Of a stretch of DNA of 64,000 nt, positions 42,922 through 52,436 are shown in pieces; within the stretch, counting starts at the first letter, position 1; each line of letters starts with the position of its first letter. The DNA is taken from NCBI GenBank assembly GCA_031254105.1, contig JAIRVB010000046.1, positions 45,814 through 109,813 on the forward strand, written 5' to 3'. The notes under the pieces were generated by a model. It searched no databases. It saw only the letters and a program-made list of their open reading frames with translations, and was not told where the DNA came from. A program made the translations under genes and the position numbers. Origin of the DNA: Chitinispirillales bacterium. Its GTDB lineage: Bacteria; Fibrobacterota; Chitinivibrionia; Chitinivibrionales; Chitinispirillaceae.

Positions 42922-45462
42922 TTAAAACGCCGCCGCTTTTAACACAGTTGTAGTATTCTTGCCTTTGAGCTTAAGAAATAGTACACGGTTTCTGATATTT
43001 TTGTTGTTGAACTGCAGCTCTTTTGCGCCGGCTTTAATACTGCCTCTCAGAATCTCTCTGCCCTGAAGATCAACAAGTATATATGAGTAGTAGCTGTGAC
43101 CATCCGCCAATACAGCGTTAAAACCGGCGGAGCCTATCCTGACAGCTGTCTTTGAACGCGTACGGGTTTCTGTTTTTACAGTTTCCTGCGCTACAGATAC
43201 CGTACTTTGGCTAAAGTGCGCGGTAACGCTGCGGTGCCACCACATATTTGAAGAAGCGGTGAGTTGTGAACCATGAAGATCATCTCCCTGCCATCTATCA
43301 AAAACATATCCCTGATTTGGAACCGCTGTCAGGCTGAACGGTTCACTCGTATGATAGCAGCTTTTTTCCGGATCTTTTAAAACTGTTCCGGAGCCTGCCG
43401 GCTCAATACTTATAGTAAGGAGCAGCCTCTGGTTTTCAGGAAGGCTTTGGTCGCAGCCGCCAATACTCTGCTGCCGGAAGTTGGCTACAAGCGTCAAGTT
43501 GCTGCCTGGCATGTTAAACGTTATTGAGGCGTCAGATGCGTTTACGCCAGATGGCAGGGTCCCGACAGTTGCTGTCCAATTCGTAAATTCATAACCGCTG
43601 TTCGGCGCTGCTGTTACGGTAACCGGCGCGTTGGCGCTACGCTGGGAGGCGCCGGCCGGATCTGTTGTTCCGTAGTCATTATTATTCCTGTTCACTGTCA
43701 GCGTGTACGTTTGGGTCTGCTGCTGTTCGAAGTTGGCTACTAAGGTCAAATTGCTGCCTGGCATGTCGAACGTTATTGAGGCATCAGACGCATTTACACC
43801 TGAAGGCAGCGTCCCGGTAGTTGTTGTCCAGTTAGTAAATGTGTAACCGCTGTTTGCTATAGCCGTTACGGTAACCGATGCATTGGCGTTACGCTGAGAA
43901 GTTCCGGTTGGATCTGTCGTTCCGTATGCATTATTATTTCTGTTCACTGTTAGAGTATAAGTTTGAGCTTGAGTTTGATTGAAGTTGGCGGTTAGCGTCA
44001 CATTGCTGTTCATTACAAACGTTATGGAGTTGCCCGATGCAGCCGCACCCTGCGGCGCTCCGGTCCAGTCTGAAAACGTATAGCCGCTGTTTGCCGTGGC
44101 TGTTACGGTGACTGATGTCCCCGCGCTGAAACTTGTTCCGCTGGGAGTATTGGAAACCGTTCCGCCGGCTGTTGGATTTCTGTTGACAGTAAGCGTGTAG
44201 GTTTGCACCTCATAGTTAGCTACCAGCGTAAGGTTGCTGCTTGGCATATTGAAAGTTATTGAAGCGTTCGATGTGTTTACACCGGTGGGTATCGTTCCTG
44301 TTGTAGCCGTCCACCCTGTGAATGTATAGCCGACTGGCACCGCAGCGGTTACGGTAACCGATGATCCGGCAGCGCGCTGAGAGGCGCCTGTAGGGTTTGT
44401 CGAACCGATATTGGATGGGTTCCTGTTAACAGTAAGTGTGTAGTTTTGAGGGGTTTGCGTGTAATTGGCTACAAGCGTGAGGTTGCTGCCCGGCATAGCG
44501 AACGATATCTGGGCGCTTGATGTATTTACGCCTGATGGTATTGTTCCTGTTGTAGCTGTCCACCCCGAAAACGTATAACCGCTTGGCACCGTGGCAGTCA
44601 CGGTAACCGATGATCCGGCAGCGCGCTGAGAAGTTCCTGACGGATTTGTCGAACCGATGGTAGATGGATTCCTGTTTATAGTAAGTGTATACTCAGTAGG
44701 ATTGGTTATCGCATTACCCTTGTATTTATCGACCAATGCCTGCGGGCAGTTAACTTGAGTATAAGTAACATTGGGATTATCCGCAATATTGAACCAATCA
44801 ACATACCAATCGCAGCCGGCTTTCAGATGCGCAAGCGCGGGAGTGTTAAAAGCGGCGGCGCACATATTTCTGATGCAAGTCGCGTTATTGCCGCATGTCG
44901 CCCTGAAGCCGCCGTACTGCTGACCCAGACTTGGATTGCCCGGCCCGCCATTGCTTGAAATCTGACTGGAAAGGGCGTTAAATATACCTACCCCGCCGCC
45001 CGGGATCATAATATCGAATTGGGTTGCGCCTACATCTCCGCCTATATTGCTGATCATAACAACCATCTTTTTACCGGTAATACTGGTTCCGCCGTGAGGG
45101 CTGTTTGTAAATGTCAACTCAAAACACTTTCCGCAGTCGCCGTTCGTATGGGAAGCGGCAAAACCGTAAGACAGGTTTTCATTCACCGCCCACGGAGCCT
45201 GATCCATGCAGGTATAGGATGTACCGCCGCTCTCGCAGGCGTTTCGCGCGTTGGCATTGGAAAGCTTGCCGCCGGAAGCATCGCAACTTATCGCCGCTCC
45301 ATGCGGATTAGCCTGAGTTACAGGAGCATTGGCAGTCCATGCGCAGCTTGGCTTACAGGAATCCCAGTAACGGGTAGTTTTGCCGCTTTGTTGTGCAAAC
45401 ACATTAACGGCAACAAATACAGTAAACAGTGTTACAGCTAAGAGTGTATTTTTCACAAACAC
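42922..45462 (-). CDS. Secreted endoglucanase, GH45 family, with tandem beta-repeats and C-terminal secretion-type domain
   Basis: 846 residues. Signal peptide MFVKNTLLAVTLFTVFVAVNVFA. The GH45 catalytic domain (residues ~28-250) has the general base in TTRYWDSCKPSC (Asp34) and the acid in CDWYVDWFNIADNP (Asp222), matching Asp10 and Asp121 of Humicola Cel45A. Five InlB-B-like beta repeats follow (each opening YTLTVNRN and ending LTLVANF or a variant), plus a sixth diverged unit. The last ~75 residues are shared with the second cellulase. Cellulose is the expected substrate; the repeats probably act as a spacer or adhesive stalk. Confidence 0.88.
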   Translation of the reverse strand: MFVKNTLLAVTLFTVFVAVNVFAQQSGKTTRYWDSCKPSCAWTANAPVTQANPHGAAISCDASGGKLSNANARNACESGGTSYTCMDQAPWAVNENLSYGFAASHTNGDCGKCFELTFTNSPHGGTSITGKKMVVMISNIGGDVGATQFDIMIPGGGVGIFNALSSQISSNGGPGNPSLGQQYGGFRATCGNNATCIRNMCAAAFNTPALAHLKAGCDWYVDWFNIADNPNVTYTQVNCPQALVDKYKGNAITNPTEYTLTINRNPSTIGSTNPSGTSQRAAGSSVTVTATVPSGYTFSGWTATTGTIPSGVNTSSAQISFAMPGSNLTLVANYTQTPQNYTLTVNRNPSNIGSTNPTGASQRAAGSSVTVTAAVPVGYTFTGWTATTGTIPTGVNTSNASITFNMPSSNLTLVANYEVQTYTLTVNRNPTAGGTVSNTPSGTSFSAGTSVTVTATANSGYTFSDWTGAPQGAAASGNSITFVMNSNVTLTANFNQTQAQTYTLTVNRNNNAYGTTDPTGTSQRNANASVTVTAIANSGYTFTNWTTTTGTLPSGVNASDASITFDMPGSNLTLVANFEQQQTQTYTLTVNRNNNDYGTTDPAGASQRSANAPVTVTAAPNSGYEFTNWTATVGTLPSGVNASDASITFNMPGSNLTLVANFRQQSIGGCDQSLPENQRLLLTISIEPAGSGTVLKDPEKSCYHTSEPFSLTAVPNQGYVFDRWQGDDLHGSQLTASSNMWWHRSVTAHFSQSTVSVAQETVKTETRTRSKTAVRIGSAGFNAVLADGHSYYSYILVDLQGREILRGSIKAGAKELQFNNKNIRNRVLFLKLKGKNTTTVLKAAAF

Positions 45463-45681
45463 CTCTCTTTCGGTACATAAATTTAAATGTTATTGTGATT
45501 GTAAGCTCAATGGAAATATTATATAAGGTAATATAAAACCGGACAGAGAGGTTAGCATATAATTTTTTATCGGACTCAAGATTCAAATTCTTTAATACGG
45601 GGGGCCGACTTTGCCAGTCTTGACAGGGAGCAAGCCTCACTCGCGTCAAAGCCATCTGTACATCAAACATACTATTTGTAA

Positions 45682-45700
45682 GGGCGGCAACCTGCCGCCC
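45682..45700. terminator. Hairpin between the two GH45 genes
   Basis: GGGCGGCA (45682-45689) pairs perfectly with TGCCGCCC (45693-45700) around ACC. It may end the transcript of the upstream GH45 gene (stop at 45746), though the T run is poor. The rest of the 45463-45745 gap shows no gene. Similar GGGCGG hairpins occur elsewhere in the window. Confidence 0.45.
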
Positions 45701-45745
45701 GCATATCATGCGTCCGTATATGACATGAGGTGCATATATAATAAC

Positions 45746-47242
45746 CTAAAACGCCGTTGCCCTCAACGCCACCGGAAAACTGCCCCCACCCTCAAGCCGC
45801 AAGAATATTACCCCTTTGCTCAGATTACCGAGCCGCAGCTCCCTGGTTCCATCCGAAATTTTGCCTTTTCTGATCTCTCTGCCGCGCAGATCAATCAACT
45901 TGTAAGATGTGTAGCCATGGTCTGCCGGAAGGGTGGCGGTGAAGCCGCCGGAGAATGGTATCAATTTAACTTTTACACCGGCGGGCGCCGCTCTTCTCAA
46001 GGTGTGTCTTATTGAAGTGCCGCCTTCGGTTGCTTTTTTGATGACCTCTTCATCGCCTGTGAACATGAAGTAGTCAAAGTTGACGCTGTTGGTTTGGAAA
46101 CTCAGCACTACGGTGTTGCTGCCTTCGGCAAGCGTTACCTTGTTACCGAGCGTTACTTTTTCAAACGTCCCCCAACTAGCCGTCTTAACGTTAGACAGAG
46201 TTCCCGCCGGTTGACCGTTCACCGTTACCGTGATAGTTGTTGCCTCCTGGGTGGCAATGGTGAACTCCATGGTATATTCCCCGGCAATCGTTACGTTTAC
46301 ATTATTATAAGTAAGGGTAGTAGACGAATTGATACCGCTTGTGGTTTGGTTACCGGTGTTGATACTCACGTCTCCGGTGCTCGAAGTAAAGGTTACGCTT
46401 TTTGTAATGATAGTATATTTGCTGCTTTTAGGCACATATCTGTCAACCAATATTTGCGGGCATTCGTCCAATACTCTAACGCTTGCTTTCGGGTTGGGCG
46501 CGGAGTGCATCCATTCGACATGGAACCGGCAACCTTCCATAAGCAAGGGATATTCGCTAAACACCTCTTCGCACCCCCTCAGGTGGCACGCCTGAACCCA
46601 CTCAAGTACGCCGGGGGCGTTCCAGTTACCGGCAAATTGACCGATAGCCGCATCTATGCAATTTCCCAAAAGACCGCCATACATCTTGCCAAGTTTCTCC
46701 GACCTGTCCGGCAAACCGATCTGTCTCGAAAAGCAGTCAAAATCCCCCAGCCCGCCGCCCGGCACTAAAAAGTCGATTTGATTACCCGCAACGCCGCCGG
46801 TATTTCTTCCCATTACAATAGCTTTCTTACCGGCGATCGCATTATGCATGGGCATCGGACTGCCATGTTCATACTCCCCGGTAAACGTTACTTCAAAGCA
46901 CTGACCGCATACCGCTTGGGCTGTGGCTCCAAAGCCGTAGGCAAGGTTGGGGCTATCGGGATCCGCAAAGGGTATTTGATCCCAGCAGGAAAAAGCCGGA
47001 CCGCCGTCTTTGGCGCACTTGGCCTCAGCAATGTCGCCTAACGGGAGTTCGGCATTGTCCAAACCGCAAGACCGCGAGAGGCCGTACATTGATGCGGGCG
47101 ACAAATTCTGATACCAGGAACACGTAGGCTTGCAGCCGTCCCAATAGCTGGAAACCCATCCCGTTGTTGTCGGCTGCGCACGTAAGGTAACGGTAAAGAA
47201 AAAGGTGAACATTAATGCTTTTAAAAACTTTCTTTTCATCAT
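45746..47242 (-). CDS. Secreted GH45-type endoglucanase with a CBM-like module and C-terminal secretion-type domain
   Basis: 498 residues. A signal peptide precedes a GH45 domain (residues ~28-270). The base is kept in SYWDGCKPTCSW (Asp35), but the acid position is Glu243 (CRFHVEWMHSAPNP) where its paralogue has Asp. Residues ~280-400 (FTSSTGDVSINTG, AGEYTMEFTIATQEA, VNFDYFMF) look like a CBM6/35-type carbohydrate-binding sheet. The final ~75 residues match those of the other GH45, including GREIRKGKISDGTREL and the last residues ATAF. It lies between the other GH45 gene and the FecR/LPP20-like gene on the same strand. Confidence 0.82.
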   Translation of the reverse strand: MMKRKFLKALMFTFFFTVTLRAQPTTTGWVSSYWDGCKPTCSWYQNLSPASMYGLSRSCGLDNAELPLGDIAEAKCAKDGGPAFSCWDQIPFADPDSPNLAYGFGATAQAVCGQCFEVTFTGEYEHGSPMPMHNAIAGKKAIVMGRNTGGVAGNQIDFLVPGGGLGDFDCFSRQIGLPDRSEKLGKMYGGLLGNCIDAAIGQFAGNWNAPGVLEWVQACHLRGCEEVFSEYPLLMEGCRFHVEWMHSAPNPKASVRVLDECPQILVDRYVPKSSKYTIITKSVTFTSSTGDVSINTGNQTTSGINSSTTLTYNNVNVTIAGEYTMEFTIATQEATTITVTVNGQPAGTLSNVKTASWGTFEKVTLGNKVTLAEGSNTVVLSFQTNSVNFDYFMFTGDEEVIKKATEGGTSIRHTLRRAAPAGVKVKLIPFSGGFTATLPADHGYTSYKLIDLRGREIRKGKISDGTRELRLGNLSKGVIFLRLEGGGSFPVALRATAF

Positions 47243-47264
47243 AGCGTCTCCTCATTTTTTAAGC

Positions 47265-48440
47265 TTATTTATCGGAAATAGTCCCAAATTCCTTAACAGC
47301 GGCATCAAGTCTTACCATCATATCATCTTTCTTAACTCTAAGCTCAAACTCTTCCTGCTTCGCCATTGAGCCGACAACCGCTTCCTTAAACAGAACAGGA
47401 TTCAAAACCATAAGTGTGTATGTTTTAAAAACATCGCGCCGGTCGTTATACTGGTTTATCGTTTGAAAAGCGGTAGAACCTCGCACATTTACATTAGTTA
47501 TCTGTCTTACGCTCTCTTCCCAGATTTTTTTAGCTTCGCCGCCAACATTCTGCGCATAAGACTCACTAAGCCGCTGAACCTGTATTTCAATGGAGTTGGC
47601 TAATCTGGTACGCGCGTCATCGGCGGAAATAGTACGCGCTGTCATTTCGCTGGATGATTCACCTATGCCTATGGCGCAGGGTATACCCCTGCCTCTGAGA
47701 GCGCTTTCAAGCTGTTCAAGCTGGGAATACTGGGTAAAAACCCTCATATAGCCGGTAAGGACCCCTGCCTCCTCTTCATTAAGAAGACGCGTGGATTTAG
47801 GCCTGTACTTGGCGGACACTTCCTGAACAGCGGCATCTTTCTGATTGGGAGAGATTACCATCATCTGGTAGTCATTCATCTCTACCCATTTTTTAGAATT
47901 TGCCGGAGCAGCCCGTACAACACCCTCAAAAGTTTTTAACTGCGTGCTGTCCGCTCCGGCTTCAACCTCCACAAAGGTTCCGCGTATCGTAGCCAGAGCT
48001 GTAGGCGTTTGAACTTCGAAGCTTGATTTGCTGTTGGCAAGTTTCTTTACATTAGTAACGATGTTGCCGCTTACTACATTTACTTTGGTATTTGTAACGC
48101 CGCCCGAACGGCTCTTAAGCGCAGACATCTCAACAGCGGTGTTCTCAGAAATTTTAATGATACTGCCATCGGCAAGCTCAAGCCTGACCTCCGACCCGGC
48201 CATGGTTCTTATCTCATCCTTCTCCCGAAGAGACATATTAAGCCTTACATCCGGCCATGTGTTTATATCATCTTTGCTGACCGCAGCAGCCTTTCTCTCC
48301 CTGGGGCTGAACACCTTCACAGTACCGATAACACCCTGAACTGTGCAAACACGTTCCTCTCTCTGATTTTGAGAGAACAACGCCGCCGCTAACAACAATA
48401 TCGAAAAACCCGATAAATAAACCACGCCCAATTTCGTCAT
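47265..48440 (-). CDS. FecR-domain protein with C-terminal LPP20-like region
   Basis: 391 residues. A hydrophobic N-terminus (LSGFSILLLAAALFSQ) precedes a FecR-type domain around residues 40-200, including LREKDEIRTMAGSEVRLELADGSIIKI and VQTPTALATIRGTFVEV, usually a ligand-sensing or structural envelope domain. The C-terminal half (ARTRLANSIEIQVQRLSESYAQNVGGEAKK, then YTLMVLNPVLFKEAVV) resembles an LPP20-like fold. It starts upstream of the cellulase genes on the same strand, separated from the second GH45 by 22 bp, so they may be co-expressed. Confidence 0.65.
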   Translation of the reverse strand: MTKLGVVYLSGFSILLLAAALFSQNQREERVCTVQGVIGTVKVFSPRERKAAAVSKDDINTWPDVRLNMSLREKDEIRTMAGSEVRLELADGSIIKISENTAVEMSALKSRSGGVTNTKVNVVSGNIVTNVKKLANSKSSFEVQTPTALATIRGTFVEVEAGADSTQLKTFEGVVRAAPANSKKWVEMNDYQMMVISPNQKDAAVQEVSAKYRPKSTRLLNEEEAGVLTGYMRVFTQYSQLEQLESALRGRGIPCAIGIGESSSEMTARTISADDARTRLANSIEIQVQRLSESYAQNVGGEAKKIWEESVRQITNVNVRGSTAFQTINQYNDRRDVFKTYTLMVLNPVLFKEAVVGSMAKQEEFELRVKKDDMMVRLDAAVKEFGTISDK

Positions 48441-48541
48441 ATACTCTTTTCAAAACAGTTTAACAACTCAAATATCAAATAATAGAATAATTATAGAATA
48501 ATATAGTTATTGGAATACCACGCTGCCTCAAATAATCCCAT

Positions 48542-48569
48542 TTTTATCCGCCAGAGCCGGCGGATAAAA
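48542..48569. other. Perfect 11 bp inverted repeat in a divergent promoter region
   Basis: TTTTATCCGCC (48542-48552) and GGCGGATAAAA (48559-48569) flank AGAGCC. It lies between the divergent FecR/LPP20-like and DUF1848 genes. It could be an operator or a structured leader. The surrounding gap (48441-48783) holds, apart from this and the promoter below, no gene. Confidence 0.4.
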
Positions 48570-48711
48570 CTGATTCCCCGTAAATATCAAGTGAAAATTA
48601 TACTATATTTGTTTGTGACTTTCAAAAAATGATTTACTCATGTTTAATACTTTGTATAGAAGAATCTTGAGAAAATTACAAACCGGCGCTCCGATGCCAT
48701 GATAGTTCAAA

Positions 48712-48740
48712 TTGCAATTGTTATAACTGCTTAATATAAT
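48712..48740 (+). promoter_or_regulatory. Sigma70-type promoter of the DUF1848 gene
   Basis: TTGCAA (48712-48717) and a perfect TATAAT (48735-48740) are spaced by 17 nt. Transcription would start near 48747, too close to the ATG at 48754. This supports initiation at the ATG at 48784. Confidence 0.6.
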
Positions 48741-48783
48741 AGATTTTACTGAAATGCGGATGAAGAATATAACTGTGGAAAAA

Positions 48784-49722
48784 ATGTTGATATTAAGCGC
48801 AAGCAGAAGAACTGATATTCCCGCTTTCTACTCCGGATGGTTTTTGAATAGAATCAAGGAAGGTTTTGTTTGTGTTCGAAACCCTGTTAATCCCCGCCAA
48901 ATAAGCAAAATTACCCTCTCTCCCAACGCTATTGACTGTATTGTTTTTTGGAGTAAAAACCCAACGCCTTTATTGAAAAAAATAGATAGACTTTCTGACT
49001 ATAAATACTATTTCCAGTTTACACTTAATTCTTATTCACAAGAAATAGAAACCGGGTTGCCCCCAAAAAGAGACAGGATTGATACTTTCAAAAAATTGTC
49101 GGATAAAATAGGGAAGGAAAAAATTATCTGGAGGTATGACCCGATTTTACTCAACAAAGAGCACACCATTGATTATCATATTGATTTTTTTGGAGAAATC
49201 GCAACATCACTTAGAGATTATACTGAAAAAGTTACTATCAGTTTTGTTGATTTATATAATAAAAATTCTAAAAATATGGAATTTGTTAAAAACATACCAA
49301 TAACAAAAAACTGTAAATTAAAGATAACTGAAATTTTTGGAAAAATAGCGCGAGAAAATAATTTTTTGATTGATACTTGCGCCGAAGATATTGATTTATC
49401 CTCATTTGGTATAAAGCACGCATTATGTGTTGATAATCAACTTATTGAGAGAATTACAGGTTACCCTTTATATATAACAAAAGATAAGAACCAACGGCTT
49501 GAATGCGGATGTGCCCAGAGTATTGATATAGGCGCATATAATTCCTGTTCAAATGGATGTCTGTATTGTTACGCAAATTATAGCAGGGAAAATGTAGAGA
49601 AAAACAGAAAAAATCACAACTTGTTTTCACCTTTGCTTATAGGAAACATATCCGAAAAAGATATTATAAGAGATAAAAAAATAAATAACTGTAAAACGAT
49701 ACAATCTGATCTGTTTAAATAG
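48784..49722 (+). CDS. DUF1848 family protein, probable Fe-S/radical SAM-like
   Basis: 312 residues from MLILSASRRTDIPAFYSGWF, which is the usual family N-terminus. The pattern VFWSKNPTPLL, then YYFQFTLNSY and IIWRYDPILL, matches DUF1848. The C-terminal cysteines CGCAQSIDIGAYNSC, then CLYCYANYS, resemble a cluster-binding motif like that of spore photoproduct lyase-type radical SAM enzymes. Substrate unknown. The gene is AT-rich and monocistronic. Confidence 0.8.
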   Translation: MLILSASRRTDIPAFYSGWFLNRIKEGFVCVRNPVNPRQISKITLSPNAIDCIVFWSKNPTPLLKKIDRLSDYKYYFQFTLNSYSQEIETGLPPKRDRIDTFKKLSDKIGKEKIIWRYDPILLNKEHTIDYHIDFFGEIATSLRDYTEKVTISFVDLYNKNSKNMEFVKNIPITKNCKLKITEIFGKIARENNFLIDTCAEDIDLSSFGIKHALCVDNQLIERITGYPLYITKDKNQRLECGCAQSIDIGAYNSCSNGCLYCYANYSRENVEKNRKNHNLFSPLLIGNISEKDIIRDKKINNCKTIQSDLFK

Positions 49723-49955
49723 CCGGCAAACCTTTTTATCACATTTTTCTATTGCGCGCAGTCCGCAAAAAAACTATATTAATAAATCTGTGATAAATCA
49801 TTCTTATCTTTCGCTGGTTTAAGTCTCTTTCCGAACCTTCTCTTACCTTTCAACAGTTCAAAAAGATACGGGCGTCAAAAACACGGCGGTTGACAGCCGC
49901 CCTTACAACACCATTACTATATGGGTATATACGCATAAAGAGGAAGGATTGCCGT

Positions 49956-51533
49956 ATGCTGGCCAAACTCCGTTCCATGGCTGTTTTGGGTATCGATGCC
50001 TTTGAAGTTACAATAGAAGCGGATATCTGTGAAATGATGCCTTCGTTTACTATTGTGGGATTGCCCGACGGGGCTGTGAGGGAATCCAAGGAACGGGTGC
50101 TCAGCGCGGTAAAAAACTGCGGATTCGAGTTTCCCGCGCGTAAAATTACAATCAACATGGCCCCTGCTGATGTCAGAAAAGAGGGTTCCGCTTTTGACCT
50201 GCCTATAGCGATTGGCATGCTCATCGCGTCTTCTCAGGTATCGGCGATAGATTCTTTAGGTGATTATATCATAACAGGCGAACTCTCTCTTGACGGATCG
50301 GTCAAACGTGTCAAGGGGATGCTTTCTATGGCTGTTACGGCGCGGGACATGGGCGTTAAAGGGATGATCATCCCTGAAGACAACGCTCATGAGGCCGCGG
50401 TCGCGGAAGGTGTATCCATCTATCCGGTATCTACCCTTAACGATGCGCTGGAGTTTCTGCAAAGCCGGAAAATGATTCAGCCTCACAACACAAATTTAGA
50501 AGAACTTTTTAACCGTTCCAGAAAATACAGCGTAGACTTTCGTGATGTAAAGGGTCAGGAACATATAAAACGCGCCCTGCTTGTAGCCGCTGCCGGCGGC
50601 CATAACATTCTGATGGTGGGGCCGCCAGGGTCAGGCAAAACAATGCTCGCCAGACGGCTGCCGACAATTTTACCTGATCTTACTCTTGATGAGGCGCTTG
50701 AAACAACCAAGATTCATTCCGTAGCCGGACTGCTCGAACAATCATCTCCGCTTTTAGCGGTTCGCCCATACCGCAGCCCTCATCACACGATAAGCGACGC
50801 CGGACTTATAGGAGGGGGCTCTTACCCGCGGCCCGGTGAGGTCAGCCTCAGCCATCATGGAGTTTTGTTTTTAGATGAGCTTCCGGAATTCAACAAAAAT
50901 GTACTCGAAAACCTCAGACAGCCTCTTGAAGATGGCAAGGTAACCATATCAAGAGCCGCAATGTCGCTCTCCTATCCCGCCCGTTTCATGCTCGCTGCGG
51001 CGCTCAACCCCTGTCCCTGCGGTTTTCTTACTGATAACAGACACCGTTGCACCTGCAAACCTGAACAGATTCAAAAATACATGGCGAAAATCTCAGGCCC
51101 TCTTTTTGACAGAATAGATATACATGCCGAAGTACCCGCCCTCTCCTACGAAGAGCTCGCTCAAAAGCAGCCGGGCCGCGACTCAGAATCTATGCGAAAA
51201 GATGTAAAAGCGGCAAGGGCGGCTCAGACAGAACGCTTTAAGCTGACTAAAGATGTGTTCTGCAACGCCCACATGGAATCACGCCACATCCGCAAATTTT
51301 GTCAGCTTGGCAGCGACAGTCAAAATCTTCTTCGCGTAGCTATAGAAAAACTGGGCCTCTCAGCAAGAGCTTATGACCGGATTCTAAAGGTGAGCCGAAC
51401 TATAGCTGATTTAGATGAATCGGAAAATATTAAGAGTACACATATCTCAGAAGCGATTCAATACAGGAGTATGGACAGGAAGCTGTGGACCAGCGCGGGC
51501 AGAAATTTGCAGCCGGCAGAAACGATTGGGTGA
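49956..51533 (+). CDS. comM: YifB/ComM-family Mg-chelatase-like AAA+ ATPase
   Basis: About 525 residues from MLAKLRSMAVLGIDAF, preceded by GAGGAAGG; the upstream frame from 49890 looks non-coding. An N-terminal Lon-protease-like fold (residues ~1-170, VGLPDGAVRESKERVLSAV) precedes the AAA+ core with GPPGSGKTMLARRLP, FLDELPEF and a sensor region, then the C-terminal domain with the zinc-like CPCG and CTC. ComM is a branch-migration helicase promoting recombination in natural transformation. Sequence and length fit well. Confidence 0.88.
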   Translation: MLAKLRSMAVLGIDAFEVTIEADICEMMPSFTIVGLPDGAVRESKERVLSAVKNCGFEFPARKITINMAPADVRKEGSAFDLPIAIGMLIASSQVSAIDSLGDYIITGELSLDGSVKRVKGMLSMAVTARDMGVKGMIIPEDNAHEAAVAEGVSIYPVSTLNDALEFLQSRKMIQPHNTNLEELFNRSRKYSVDFRDVKGQEHIKRALLVAAAGGHNILMVGPPGSGKTMLARRLPTILPDLTLDEALETTKIHSVAGLLEQSSPLLAVRPYRSPHHTISDAGLIGGGSYPRPGEVSLSHHGVLFLDELPEFNKNVLENLRQPLEDGKVTISRAAMSLSYPARFMLAAALNPCPCGFLTDNRHRCTCKPEQIQKYMAKISGPLFDRIDIHAEVPALSYEELAQKQPGRDSESMRKDVKAARAAQTERFKLTKDVFCNAHMESRHIRKFCQLGSDSQNLLRVAIEKLGLSARAYDRILKVSRTIADLDESENIKSTHISEAIQYRSMDRKLWTSAGRNLQPAETIG

Positions 51534-51601
51534 CAGGAATTGGTAAGGTATAATATATTCCGCAAAATTTTATGTTTGAATACTCCGCGCGCGATTACGG
51601 C

Positions 51602-52381
51602 TTAGGGCAATAATTTCTGAACCTTTTTGTATTTCCAAAACAGTTTAATTATCTGGTTTGTGAATAAATAAAAATATGCGGCGAATATGTTTTGCTTTTC
51701 ATATTTTGTCATCATTTCAATAAAGTAAGGAAATTTTTTAAATTTGTTTCTTGATAAACTACCCTTTACAATCCTGTATTTTGAAAGATTCTCATTATAA
51801 CCCATCGCGTTTCTGGTACACCGTAGAACCCGCAGAAACAAAGCATAATCATCACAGTTTTTTAAATCGGGGCCATAGATTCTATTATTAATATCCTGTT
51901 TGTAAATAGTTGCGGAGCATCCTGTAAAACAATGGAACAGGTTTCTTTTGTATGTAAGTTTTTTTATCACCCTTGTTTTTACCCTAAGCGGATTTCCCAT
52001 TTCATCAATAAGCTCCCGTTCGGTGAAACTAAAGTCACAATTGTATTTTTGCATAAACCGTAATTGTTTTTCCAATTTTTCAGATAACCACAAATCATCA
52101 CTGTCTAAAAACGCCAGATATTCGCCTTTAGATATATCTATTCCCCTGTTTCTTGCCGCAGCCGCTCCAGAGTTCCGCTCTTGTCTGACAACTTTAATTC
52201 GCCCATCTTTTTGCGCATAGGTATTAACAATATCTAAACTGTTATCGCTTGAATAGTCGTCAATTATAATCATCTCCCAGTTTTTATAGGTTTGGGCCAA
52301 AACACTTTCAATTGCTTCTGCGATATATTTTTCGCTGTTGTAACAAGGAGTTATTATTGAAATAAGCGGTTCTTTTAACAT
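51602..52381 (-). CDS. Family 2 glycosyltransferase
   Basis: 259 residues, GT-A fold. SIITPCYNSEKYIAEAIESVL, then IIIDDYSSDNSLD, and the metal-binding AFLDSDDLW around residue 90 are standard. It most likely adds one sugar in exopolysaccharide repeat-unit assembly; donor unknown. It is the last gene of the minus-strand cluster 51.6-61.8 kb. Confidence 0.8.
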   Translation of the reverse strand: MLKEPLISIITPCYNSEKYIAEAIESVLAQTYKNWEMIIIDDYSSDNSLDIVNTYAQKDGRIKVVRQERNSGAAAARNRGIDISKGEYLAFLDSDDLWLSEKLEKQLRFMQKYNCDFSFTERELIDEMGNPLRVKTRVIKKLTYKRNLFHCFTGCSATIYKQDINNRIYGPDLKNCDDYALFLRVLRCTRNAMGYNENLSKYRIVKGSLSRNKFKKFPYFIEMMTKYEKQNIFAAYFYLFTNQIIKLFWKYKKVQKLLP

Positions 52382-52436
52382 AAACTACCCTCTTCGATAT
52401 TAATGAACACAAGTAATTAGTACACATACATAAACC

